64,000 bases of DNA. Source: Streptosporangium roseum DSM 43021. GTDB lineage: Bacteria; Actinomycetota; Actinomycetes; Streptosporangiales; Streptosporangiaceae. Both the position numbers and the translations under genes were made by a program. Below are positions 25,267 to 32,745 of the stretch, one piece after another. Below the pieces are notes generated by a model. It was not told the DNA's origin, did no database searches, and saw nothing but the letters and a program-made list of their open reading frames with translations. How positions within the stretch are numbered: position 1 is the stretch's first letter; the number at the start of each line of letters is the position of its first letter. Location: contig NC_013595.1 of assembly GCF_000024865.1 (NCBI RefSeq), forward strand, positions 1,984,001 to 2,048,000, read 5' to 3'.

Positions 25267-27138
25267 TCAGCGTGGGGTCACGATCGAGCGGAGGGCGTCC
25301 AGCACCGTCGCGTCCTCGATGGTCGAGGGAACCGGCTCGTCGGAGCCCTCGGCGATGCCGCGCATGGTCTTGCGGAGGATCTTGCCCGACCTGGTCTTCG
25401 GCAGCGCCGGGACCACGTCCACCTGCTTGAACGCCGCCACGGCGCCCACCTGATCGCGGACCGCCTGGACCAGCTCGGCCCGTAGCGCCGCGGGGTCGGT
25501 CTCCACCCCGCTCTTCAGCACCACGAAGCCGCGCGGGACCTGGCCCTTCAGCTCGTCGGCCACCCCGATCACCGCGCATTCGGCCACGGCCGGATGCGCG
25601 GCCAGCACCGCCTCCATGGACCCGGTGGACAGCCGGTGCCCGGCCACGTTGATCACGTCGTCGGTGCGGCCCATCACGAACAGGTAGCCGTCCTCGTCCA
25701 CGTAGCCGCCGTCGCCGGTCAGGTAGTGGCCCGGGAAGGCCGACAGGTAGGACTTCACGTAGCGCTCGTCGTCCTGCCAGAGCGTGGGGAGCGTGCCGGG
25801 CGGGAGCGGCAGCCGGATGCAGATCGCGCCCTCCTCGCCGGGGGCGCACTCGGCGCCCGAGGGCGTGAGCACGCGCACGTCGTAGCCGGGGACGGGCACG
25901 GTGGGAGAGCCGGGCTTGATCGGCATGGGCTCCAGTCCGCGCAGGTTGGCGGCGACGGGCCAGCCGGTCTCGGTCTGCCACCAGTGGTCGACCACCGGGA
26001 CGCCGAGCCTGTCCGACGCCCAGTGGTAGGTGTCGGGGTCCAGCCGCTCTCCGGCGAGGAACAGCGTCCGCAGCGACGAGACGTCGTAGTCGCCCAGCAG
26101 GGCCGCCTCCGGGTCCTCCTTCTTGATCGCCCGGAACGCGGTCGGTGCTGTGAACAGCGCGTTCACCCCGTACTCGGCGATCACCCGCCAGAAGGCGCCC
26201 GCGTCCGGGGTGCCGACCGGCTTGCCCTCGTAGAGCACGGTCGTGGCGCCGAGCAGCAGCGGGCCGTACACGATGTAGGAGTGGCCGACCACCCAGCCGA
26301 CGTCGGAGGCCGCCCAGAACACCTCACCCGGCCCGATGCCGTAGACGTTCGTCATGCTCCACAGCAGCGCCACCGCGTGCCCGCCGTTGTCACGCACGAC
26401 GCCCTTCGGCAGGCCGGTGGTCCCGCTGGTGTAGAGGATGTAGAGCGGGTCGGTGGCCCGCACCGGCACGCACCCGGCCGGCTCGGCGTCCGCGCTCGCC
26501 CAGTCCACGTCCCTGCCGGGCACCAGCTCCGCCGGCGCCTGCTCGCGCTGGAGGATCACGCAGTGCGCGGGCCGGTGCCCGGCCAGCTCCAGCGCGGCGT
26601 CCAGCATCGGCTTGTACGGCACGACCCGGCCGGGTTCGATCCCGCAGGAGGCCGACACGACGACCCTGGGCCGCGCGTCGTCGATCCGGACCGCCAGCTC
26701 CTTGGGCGCGAACCCGCCGAACACCACCGAGTGCACCGCCCCCAGCCGCGCGCAGGCCAGCATGGCGATCACCGCCTCCGGGACCATCGGCATGTAGACC
26801 ACCACCCGGTCGCCCTTCTCGACGCCGAGCGAGCGCAGCACCCCGGCGAACCGGGCGACCTCGTCGAGCAGTTCGGCGTAGGTGTACCGGCGGCGGGTCC
26901 CGGTGACGGGACTGTCGTGGATCAGCGCGACCCGGTCGCCGTGCCCCGCCTCGACATGCCGGTCGAGCGCGTTGAAGCAGGTGTTCAGCTCCCCGTCCGG
27001 GAACCAGCGGTAGAACGGCGGATTCCCGTCGTCCAGCGCCTGGCCCGGCGCCCGGGTCCAGGTGACGGCCCCGGCGGCCTCGGTCCAGAACCCTCCGGGA
27101 TCGGCGATGCTGCGGGCGAAGGCGTCAACGTACGACAT
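25267..27138 (-). CDS. prpE: Propionyl/acetyl-CoA synthetase (PrpE/ACSS3-like)
   Basis: 623 residues, AMP-forming acyl-CoA synthetase. The AMP-binding motif YTSGTTGLPKG is followed by VVRDNGGHAVAL, typical of PrpE rather than Acs. WWQTETGWP, GRTDDVINVAGHRLSTGSME and the C-terminal PKTRSGKILRKTMR (with the acylatable lysine) are all present. It activates propionate or acetate to the CoA ester with ATP. ATG 27138 was chosen at the PrpE-typical N-terminus (SYVDAFARSIADP). It converges with the antiporter gene (33 bp apart). Confidence 0.93.
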   Translation of the reverse strand: MSYVDAFARSIADPGGFWTEAAGAVTWTRAPGQALDDGNPPFYRWFPDGELNTCFNALDRHVEAGHGDRVALIHDSPVTGTRRRYTYAELLDEVARFAGVLRSLGVEKGDRVVVYMPMVPEAVIAMLACARLGAVHSVVFGGFAPKELAVRIDDARPRVVVSASCGIEPGRVVPYKPMLDAALELAGHRPAHCVILQREQAPAELVPGRDVDWASADAEPAGCVPVRATDPLYILYTSGTTGLPKGVVRDNGGHAVALLWSMTNVYGIGPGEVFWAASDVGWVVGHSYIVYGPLLLGATTVLYEGKPVGTPDAGAFWRVIAEYGVNALFTAPTAFRAIKKEDPEAALLGDYDVSSLRTLFLAGERLDPDTYHWASDRLGVPVVDHWWQTETGWPVAANLRGLEPMPIKPGSPTVPVPGYDVRVLTPSGAECAPGEEGAICIRLPLPPGTLPTLWQDDERYVKSYLSAFPGHYLTGDGGYVDEDGYLFVMGRTDDVINVAGHRLSTGSMEAVLAAHPAVAECAVIGVADELKGQVPRGFVVLKSGVETDPAALRAELVQAVRDQVGAVAAFKQVDVVPALPKTRSGKILRKTMRGIAEGSDEPVPSTIEDATVLDALRSIVTPR

Positions 27139-27286
27139 CAGGCCATCATGCTCTCCCACGGGCGCCCGGTCGAGGCACCTCTCCGGCCGGGGCGCCTCCC
27201 GCGCCGGGCCGGTCCGCGTCACCTGCCCGCGGCGGCCCGCCTCCCGGCGCCAGCCGGCCAGGGCACGGGGACGCGCCGGACCGGCC

Positions 27287-27366
27287 CCGTCAGCCGTCCA
27301 GGTCGTGCGCCTGTGGCGGGTCGGTTCCGTCAGCCGTTCAGGTCGCCCGCCCACGGCGGGTTGGCT
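27287..27366. repeat. 40-bp tandem duplication at the sugar-kinase 3' end
   Basis: Two copies with ~80% identity (27287-27326 and 27327-27366), each starting CCGTCAGCCGT. The second copy contains the kinase stop codon, so the gene's last ~12 codons have been duplicated just beyond it. Confidence 0.85.
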
Positions 27367-28271
27367 CCGGCCACCGAGCAGGTGAGCGCGGCGGCACGGG
27401 TGGCGAAGGCCGCCGCCTCCATGGCCTCGTCGAGCCCGACGGAGTCGAGCCGCCCGCCGAGCAGGCCGGAGGCGTGCAGCCGGTGCAGGAAGGCGGCGGT
27501 GAAGGAGTCGCCGGCGCCGACCGTGTCCACGACCTCCGTGGCGGGTGCGGGCACCGTCGCCCGCTCGCCGTCGAGGGAGACGGTCGCGCCCCGGGGGCCG
27601 CGGGTCACCACGATCAGGCGGGCGCCCGCGGCGTGCCAGGCGTCGCAGACCTCTTCGAGGGGCTCGCCGGGGTGGATCTGCCCCAGGTCGTCGTCGCTCA
27701 GCTTGACGATGTCGGCGAGCGCGCACCACAGGGGCATCCGCTCCCGGTAGACGGCCAGGTCGACGAACGCGGCGCGCACGTTGGGGTCGATCGAGACGGT
27801 GGCGTGGACGGCGGTCCTGGCCAGCAGCTCCTCGACGTGCTCGGCGCCGGGGGCGCCGACCAGGGCCATGGAGCCGGTGTGCAGGCAGGAGACGTCGCCG
27901 AGCCGCTCGGCGGTCAGCTCCGCCGTACTCCACTGCCAGTCGGCGGAGCCCTCCGCGTAGAAGGTGTAGCCGGCCTGCCCCGACTCGTCCAGGGTCGCCA
28001 CCGCCAGGGTGCTGGGCTCGTCGGCGGTGACGCAGCCGGTCAGGTCGACCCCCGAGGCGCCGAGGTGGGCGCGGAACAGGGCGCCGAAGGAGTCTCTGGA
28101 GATCCGTCCGAGGAAGCGGGTGGGGGTGCCGAGGCGGGAGAGGGCCACGGCGGTGTTCGCGGGACTCCCGCCGGGGAGGACGCGCAGGGCGAGCTCGCCC
28201 CGCGACGGGCTCCCGGTCGCGAAGGCGTCGGCGACGCACTCACCGAGCACGGCTACCTGGGTGTGGGGCAT
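27330..28271 (-). CDS. PfkB-family carbohydrate kinase (fructokinase-like)
   Basis: 313 residues, ribokinase fold. N-terminal substrate motif GGSPANTAVALSRLGTPTRFLGRIS; C-terminal ATP/anion-hole motif DTVGAGDSFTAAFLHRL with the catalytic Asp. VLGECVADAF at the start resembles fructokinases. A LacI-type palindrome 112 bp upstream suggests sugar-controlled expression. No transporter or regulator gene lies beside it, so the sugar is not fixed by context. Confidence 0.92.
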   Translation of the reverse strand: MPHTQVAVLGECVADAFATGSPSRGELALRVLPGGSPANTAVALSRLGTPTRFLGRISRDSFGALFRAHLGASGVDLTGCVTADEPSTLAVATLDESGQAGYTFYAEGSADWQWSTAELTAERLGDVSCLHTGSMALVGAPGAEHVEELLARTAVHATVSIDPNVRAAFVDLAVYRERMPLWCALADIVKLSDDDLGQIHPGEPLEEVCDAWHAAGARLIVVTRGPRGATVSLDGERATVPAPATEVVDTVGAGDSFTAAFLHRLHASGLLGGRLDSVGLDEAMEAAAFATRAAALTCSVAGANPPWAGDLNG

Positions 28272-28382
28272 GGGCCCGCCTTTCTCGGACGTGACGGGAG
28301 GCGCTCCGGTGGCGTCGCCGGCCCTTTACCGCGCGGGGCCATTGAGGTTTCTTCCCGGGGAGTTCATCGCCCAGGGCAACTG

Positions 28383-28398
28383 ATGTCAACGTTGACAT
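28383..28398. promoter_or_regulatory. LacI/GalR-type operator palindrome
   Basis: Perfect 16-bp palindrome ATGTCAACGTTGACAT with the central CG that is typical of LacI-family sites, located 112 bp upstream of the sugar-kinase start. The regulator itself is not in the window. Confidence 0.75.
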
Positions 28399-28565
28399 AT
28401 AGGCCCCTTTTCCTTGGCAGACGTCCTCGGCGTGGAGTCCCTCGGATCCGCCCGGGGTCCGTACGGATTCGCAGGCAGGCCGATTCCGTCTACGTGAGGG
28501 CATATTCCGCCCTGATCGTGGGCGTCTCCCGTGACGGCCCGCGGCCCGTGGGCGCGCCGTTCGCC

Positions 28566-28613
28566 GATCACCGGTGTCTCCCTGTGGGGGATCACCGGTG
28601 TCTCCCCGTGGGG
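28566..28613. repeat. Two 24-bp direct repeats
   Basis: GATCACCGGTGTCTCC plus 8 bp, twice in tandem (28566-28589, 28590-28613) with one mismatch. They lie in the ~390-bp stretch 28272-28657 between the sugar kinase and the secreted protein gene, which otherwise holds only the LacI-type palindrome and no gene. Confidence 0.9.
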
Positions 28614-28657
28614 GCCGGGGACGGGGCGCCGCGCCCCGGCCCCGGCGGGTGGCGCGG

Positions 28658-30391
28658 TCAGGCGGTCGGGCAGGGCTTTCCTGGCACGGTCAGCGCGGCC
28701 CTGGCGTGGCTGATGACGATCTCGGCGCCTGCCACGGTGCGGATGTGGATGGCGTTGACCGCGATGCCGTTGCCGCCGGCGATCGCCACCCGCTCGTTGA
28801 TCACGACCTTGGCCACCAGCGGGATGTCGATCGTGAGCCCGGCGCTGGGGTCGACGATCGAGACGCCGTTGACCTTCAGGTTGGTGAGCTCCACCCGGCC
28901 GGTGGTGCTCACGTCTCCGGAGTCGTCGCCCTGGGCCTTCGCCGTCGAGGTGATCTCGTCGGCGGTGACGAGGCCGTCGAGCAGGCTGAGACGGGCCGTC
29001 GTGGCCGTGGCCGTGGCGGTGCGGAGCCCCGCCGCGTCGACCGCGCCCGAGGCCGTGGTGGTGATGACCCCCAGCGTGCCGAGACCGGCCGGCGTGGCGC
29101 GGGCCAGCGTGGCGTCGTCGGTGCCGGCGGTCCTGGTGCAGGTGATGTCGGACGGCGCGAGCGGCGGGACGCCGAGCAGCGGGGTGGTGACGCGGCCGCC
29201 GTGCGCGTGGGCGTCGAACACCAGGACGGGCGGGACGAACCTCACTTCGGCGCATCCCGGCGGGATGATCCCCGCATGGGCGGTCAGGTCGCCGGCGCAG
29301 GTGGTGTAGGTGCCGGCCCGTGCGGACGTCACCGCCACCTTGACGGTGCAGGACGCCTTGCCGGCGGCCAGCGTCCCGGTCACGCCGATCTGCGCGCCGC
29401 CCGCCGGCGCCGTCACCGTCGCGTCCGCGCAGTCGGTCACCGGAGCGGTGGCCGCGACGGTCAGGCCGGAGGGCAGCTTCTCCCGGAACGACCAGCCCTT
29501 CTTCACCGCCAGCTCGCTGGTGTTGGTGACGGTGAACGTCAGCGTCGACTCGGCGCCCACCTCGACCGAAGCGGGACCGTAGCCGGCGTCGAGCTGGGGC
29601 GTGACGTCCAGGATCCGCACGTTGTCGAACGCGGCGTCGTTGCCGTAACCGCTGGCCTGGAAGTTGACCAGCCGGAGCCCCACCGTGGAGCCGCCGAACA
29701 GCACGGGGCTGTCACTGGTGTAGGTGCCCACGCCGATCCCGTTGATGGTCGTGCTGGGGTGGGCGCACGGCTCGATCGGGGTGGTGAAGGTGGGCACCGC
29801 CGTCGAGCCGTCCAGCAGGTAGAAGCCGAGCTTGGCGTGGTTGGCGTGGCAGTTGACCTCGGCGGCGTCGACCGAGAAGGTCAGGAAGCGGTCGGGGGCG
29901 CCGATACTGACGGGCCTGACGGCCTCCAGCTGGGTCTTGCCCGAGCCGGGGTTGGCGCTGGTGTAGGCGGTGACGGCGTGGTTGGTCGCCGGATTGCCGC
30001 CCGCCCACTGGCCCAGTGTGCCGGCCAGTTGCTTGACCGAGGTCCACCATCCGCCGCAGCCGCTGTTCGCCGGCTCGGTGGCCGGGTTGCGCTGCGAGGC
30101 GATCCAGCCGTTGCAGGCGGTCAGCCATGCCGGGTCGGCGGTGTAGGTCTGGCCGGCGGGTGCCGCCCCGGTGTAGCCGGTGATCAGGATGGGTGTGGCG
30201 CCCTGGCCGTTCTCGAAGTCCTCGGCGAAGACGACCGCCGGAGCCTGCGGCACCCCCGGGGTGCCGGGGGCCGCCGCCGCGGTGCCGCCCTGGGCGACCA
30301 CGGCCGAGGCCGTCAGCGCGAGTGTGGCGGCGCCGGCCAGGACGCGCCTGAGCGCGCCGGGCACATGAAAACGCGCATGAGAACTTTTCAT
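28658..30391 (-). CDS. Large secreted protein with Ig/DUF11-like and choice-of-anchor-P-like regions
   Basis: 577 residues. The signal peptide ends near AAAAPG (~residue 42). The N-terminal half contains Cys and Trp-rich sequence (CNGWIASQ, CGGWWTSVKQLAG) followed by a jelly-roll-like segment. Residues ~270-350 resemble a DUF11/Ig-like domain (LTFTVTNTSELAVKKGWSFREKLPSGL). The C-terminal ~190 residues (DEITSTAKAQGDDSGDVSTTGRVELTNLKVNG ... NGIAVNAIHI) look like choice-of-anchor P proteins. No sortase signal or C-terminal membrane helix, so it is probably secreted or loosely bound. Its ATG is only ~20 bp from the IscB element's right-end hairpin, so the insertion has probably replaced its native promoter region. 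Function unknown. Confidence 0.85.
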   Translation of the reverse strand: MKSSHARFHVPGALRRVLAGAATLALTASAVVAQGGTAAAAPGTPGVPQAPAVVFAEDFENGQGATPILITGYTGAAPAGQTYTADPAWLTACNGWIASQRNPATEPANSGCGGWWTSVKQLAGTLGQWAGGNPATNHAVTAYTSANPGSGKTQLEAVRPVSIGAPDRFLTFSVDAAEVNCHANHAKLGFYLLDGSTAVPTFTTPIEPCAHPSTTINGIGVGTYTSDSPVLFGGSTVGLRLVNFQASGYGNDAAFDNVRILDVTPQLDAGYGPASVEVGAESTLTFTVTNTSELAVKKGWSFREKLPSGLTVAATAPVTDCADATVTAPAGGAQIGVTGTLAAGKASCTVKVAVTSARAGTYTTCAGDLTAHAGIIPPGCAEVRFVPPVLVFDAHAHGGRVTTPLLGVPPLAPSDITCTRTAGTDDATLARATPAGLGTLGVITTTASGAVDAAGLRTATATATTARLSLLDGLVTADEITSTAKAQGDDSGDVSTTGRVELTNLKVNGVSIVDPSAGLTIDIPLVAKVVINERVAIAGGNGIAVNAIHIRTVAGAEIVISHARAALTVPGKPCPTA

Positions 30392-30410
30392 CAGAACCTG
30401 CCGAGGGTGC

Positions 30411-30428
30411 CCCGGCCTTCAGGCCGGG
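30411..30428 (-). other. Right-end subterminal hairpin of the IscB element
   Basis: Perfect 7-bp stem with a TGAA loop (minus strand), 50 bp after the iscB stop. It resembles the subterminal hairpins recognised by Y1 transposases and could also terminate iscB transcription. Confidence 0.75.
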
Positions 30429-30478
30429 AAGGAATCGGGAGCGGGAGGGCCGCCAAGGCCCGAGCGTGTCCTAGCCGG

Positions 30479-32032
30479 TCAGTCATTTCGATCAGCTTCT
30501 TTCCGAGTCGTGTAGCCGTAGCCGTCCGCGCGCTGAAGATGACGGACATGCCTGTGGCTGATCCCGGCGACGCGACCGTGCCGGGTAGTGATGTCGAACG
30601 AGCCGGAGGACCGGACCAGGACTCGCCCGAGGTGAACCCCGGCTTTCTTGCCTGCCGGGACGTTCGCCCGGACCAGGCCGCCGGTTTGGAAGCCGTGGTG
30701 CAATTTGATCCGTGGCCGGACGAGGCGGGGGAACCCGTATCGGTCGGGCGTGGTGCGGGCGTAGCTACCGCGTCCGGTCGCCGTGACCACCAGGACCGTG
30801 GACGGCCAGCCGGCCACGGTCTCCAGGTGGCCGACGTGCAGCGCGTCCAACGCGTGCGACTTGGCGGCGCCGGTGCGAGACCGGTTCCACTTGGTGCGTG
30901 CGCCCGACGCCGTCGCGACCGGCAGGCCGGTCGCCTCCAGCGCCCGCCACAGTGCCCACCGGGTGGCGTTGACGGCGGCGGCGTCGCGCAGCGGAGCCTT
31001 GGCCTGCTTGAGGATCTTCGCCAGCAGGGTGGGCTTGGCTTTGAGGAACTCCTCCACGGGGGTGGCGTTCTTGGTCTGGTTGCACGGGATGCAGGCCACG
31101 GTCAGGTTGCTGATCCGATCGCAGCCACCTCGGGAGCGCGGATGGATGTGGTCGATGTTCAGCGGCGTCCTGGAGATTCCGCAGTACGCGCACGCCCGGC
31201 CCCATTTGGCCAGTAGGTATTCGCGCACCTCGTACCCGACGAGGGTGCCCTGCTGGTAGGCCGCTCCTTCAAGCGGCCTACCGGCCGACAGGGCGTGCGT
31301 GTCGAACGCGACCCGCTCCACATGCACGGCGCTGACGGGTGCCCAGCGCCTCAGGCGGTCCGCCCACGACATGGTGGTGTCCATACGGTGTTTCAGGGAC
31401 GGCGCGAGCCACCCCTTGGGTTTGGTGCGGTTGTTGAATCGGGGCGCGCGGTAGCGCAGGTTCCGGGACCTACGTCCCCGGCGCAGCGCGGCCCGCGAGG
31501 CGAGCTTGTCGCGGATCGCTGCGCCTCGGTGGTCGAGCTGGAGCGCGTACCTGCCGGTACGGCTCCCGCCGTGCTCGGTGAACACGGCAATGCCGGTGTG
31601 CTTGCTGCCGGGGTCTATGCCGACGTGCATGCCTTCGACGGTGGAGTCGGCGGCGGTGCGGTCCTTGAGACGGATGACGAACGGGGTGTGACGGTGCACC
31701 ACAGCCCGGCCTGAGCGCAGGAGTTTGCGCGCGTAGGCCGGGCTCGTGGGCTGTAGCGGTTGGCCGTGCTTGTCGAGGACGAACACGACCGGGTGGGCTG
31801 AACTGCCCGCTCCCTCCCCGGCCGAAGCCAGGTCAGGGTGACGCCGAGCGGACCGGGTGCCGATCCGCTCGGTCTCCCCTCGCCCATGTTGAACACCAGG
31901 TACCGCCGTGTGGCGGTGTCCGTGAGCCGTTTCGTCCCGACCCTGCGGGGTGTCTGCTCCCACGGATTCCAGAGCGGCAGACTGAGGAAGCACCTGCCGG
32001 TGGGTCTGCTGTCTTGTGTTCAACGTAGCCAT
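30479..32032 (-). CDS. iscB: IscB RNA-guided HNH/RuvC endonuclease (OMEGA effector)
   Basis: 517 residues from ATG 32032. After an ~80-residue extension comes the IscB core: PLMP domain (FVLDKHGQPLQPTSPAYARKLL), RuvC-I GIDPGSKHTG (D140), an Arg-rich bridge helix (RAALRRGRRSRNLRYR), RuvC-II VHVERV, an HNH domain with CAYCG...NIDHIHPRSRGG...N...CIPCNQTKN, and RuvC-III SHALDALHVG. Every catalytic residue I expect is present, so it is probably active. IscB, the ancestor of Cas9, uses an omega-RNA to cut DNA. Start choice: ATG 32032 has a perfect AAGGAGGT 8 nt upstream, but the conserved core begins only at GTG 31786, which has no close ribosome site. Confidence 0.92.
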   Translation of the reverse strand: MATLNTRQQTHRQVLPQSAALESVGADTPQGRDETAHGHRHTAVPGVQHGRGETERIGTRSARRHPDLASAGEGAGSSAHPVVFVLDKHGQPLQPTSPAYARKLLRSGRAVVHRHTPFVIRLKDRTAADSTVEGMHVGIDPGSKHTGIAVFTEHGGSRTGRYALQLDHRGAAIRDKLASRAALRRGRRSRNLRYRAPRFNNRTKPKGWLAPSLKHRMDTTMSWADRLRRWAPVSAVHVERVAFDTHALSAGRPLEGAAYQQGTLVGYEVREYLLAKWGRACAYCGISRTPLNIDHIHPRSRGGCDRISNLTVACIPCNQTKNATPVEEFLKAKPTLLAKILKQAKAPLRDAAAVNATRWALWRALEATGLPVATASGARTKWNRSRTGAAKSHALDALHVGHLETVAGWPSTVLVVTATGRGSYARTTPDRYGFPRLVRPRIKLHHGFQTGGLVRANVPAGKKAGVHLGRVLVRSSGSFDITTRHGRVAGISHRHVRHLQRADGYGYTTRKEADRND

Positions 32033-32158
32033 CAAAATGCACCTCCTTGAGCTGATGGCTGGGGCTGGTCAACGTGGGGCTATCGGTGCGCGGTGCGGCA
32101 CACCTCAAGCCCCGACCTTCAGACCAGGGTCGTTGACGAGTGAATTCCTCCCAGTAAA
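31787..32158 (-). ncRNA. Predicted omega-RNA (guide scaffold) region of IscB
   Basis: IscB omega-RNAs lie just upstream of the effector with the guide at the 5' end, taken from DNA flanking the left end. This ~370-nt stretch is the right place and is rich in stems on the minus strand: GACACCGCC/GGC..GGTGTT (31920-31892), CCGAGCGGA/TCCGCTCGG (31872-31864 with 31852-31844), GGGC-AGTTCA-GCCC just before GTG 31786, and CGACC/GGTCG near the left end. The guide would be the ~16 nt just above 32158. The 3' two-thirds are also within the long iscB frame. Boundaries are estimates. Confidence 0.62.
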
Positions 32159-32745
32159 TCCATGACACCACTGAAACCGGCAAGCGCCCGAACATCGCGT
32201 ATATCCCGACGGACCTGGTGTTTCGTTTTACCGGGCGGGCGGCAAGGTGATTATCGGGAGGCGAATTGTCGGCACCTCCTCCGATAAAATGGCCTACCTC
32301 GCCAAGGCTGTCAATGGTGATTCCTGTTTGCCCATATTTGCCCAATGGGGGGTTGGCCCTTCGCTGAGCAGCGCCGGAGTGTGGAGCGGGCATACCTGCT
32401 GCCGGGCATTTCCGGAACGGCGTAAAACAGGTCGCATATCTATCGTTTCAATTCGGCGACCGGAGTTTTCCGGGGCCGGTGTGCCCGGCGATCGGGATTT
32501 CCGGCAACGGCGTGCTCGTGATCGGGTTGGCCGGTGGCCGGTGGCCGGTGTGCTCGGCGACCAAGAGCCCTGGCGATCGGTGTACTCATGATCGGAGGTC
32601 CCGGTGACCGGCGTGCCGGGCGGCCGTATCGGGGCCGTCAGCGCACGCGGTCGCGGAGCGGCCCGCCCGGCGGGCCGCTACAGCCGGGATCCGACCCGGC
32701 GGGACGCTCTCACCGTGTTTCCCGCTACGGAGCCGGGCCCCGGTC
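32159..32745. other. Gene-free, less GC-rich stretch beside the IscB element
   Basis: No convincing gene. It holds an inverted repeat TTATCGGGAGG (32251-32261) / CCTCCTCCGATAA (32275-32287), a lower-GC segment around 32280-32460, and short GGCCGGT repeats (32528-32550). It probably contains the promoter for the omega-RNA/iscB transcript and, before the insertion, that of the secreted-protein gene, plus the terminator of the rph-like gene. Confidence 0.5.

Larger units (their letters stand above)
30400..32158 (-). mobile_element. IscB-encoding element (IS200/IS605-like, no transposase)
   Basis: A ~1.76-kb unit. Read on the minus strand: a left end beginning after a TTTAC pentamer (32158-32154), the omega-RNA-like region, iscB, and a right-end hairpin CCCGGCC-TGAA-GGCCGGG (30428-30411) of the kind seen at IS200/IS605 right ends. 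No inverted terminal repeats or target duplication are expected for this single-strand transposition mechanism, and none was seen. No Y1 TnpA gene lies inside or near, so it would need a transposase in trans. Exact ends (plus or minus ~15 bp) are inferred from these landmarks. Confidence 0.7.

Noticed and set aside
26880..27140. Possible regulatory RNA opposite the acyl-CoA synthetase start
   Set aside because: Only coding-strand mirror patterns; no promoter or stable stem of its own.
30400..32158. Y1 (TnpA) transposase or TnpB partner for the IscB element
   Set aside because: No frame of the right length with the HUH and Tyr motifs on either strand between 28.3 and 32.8 kb.
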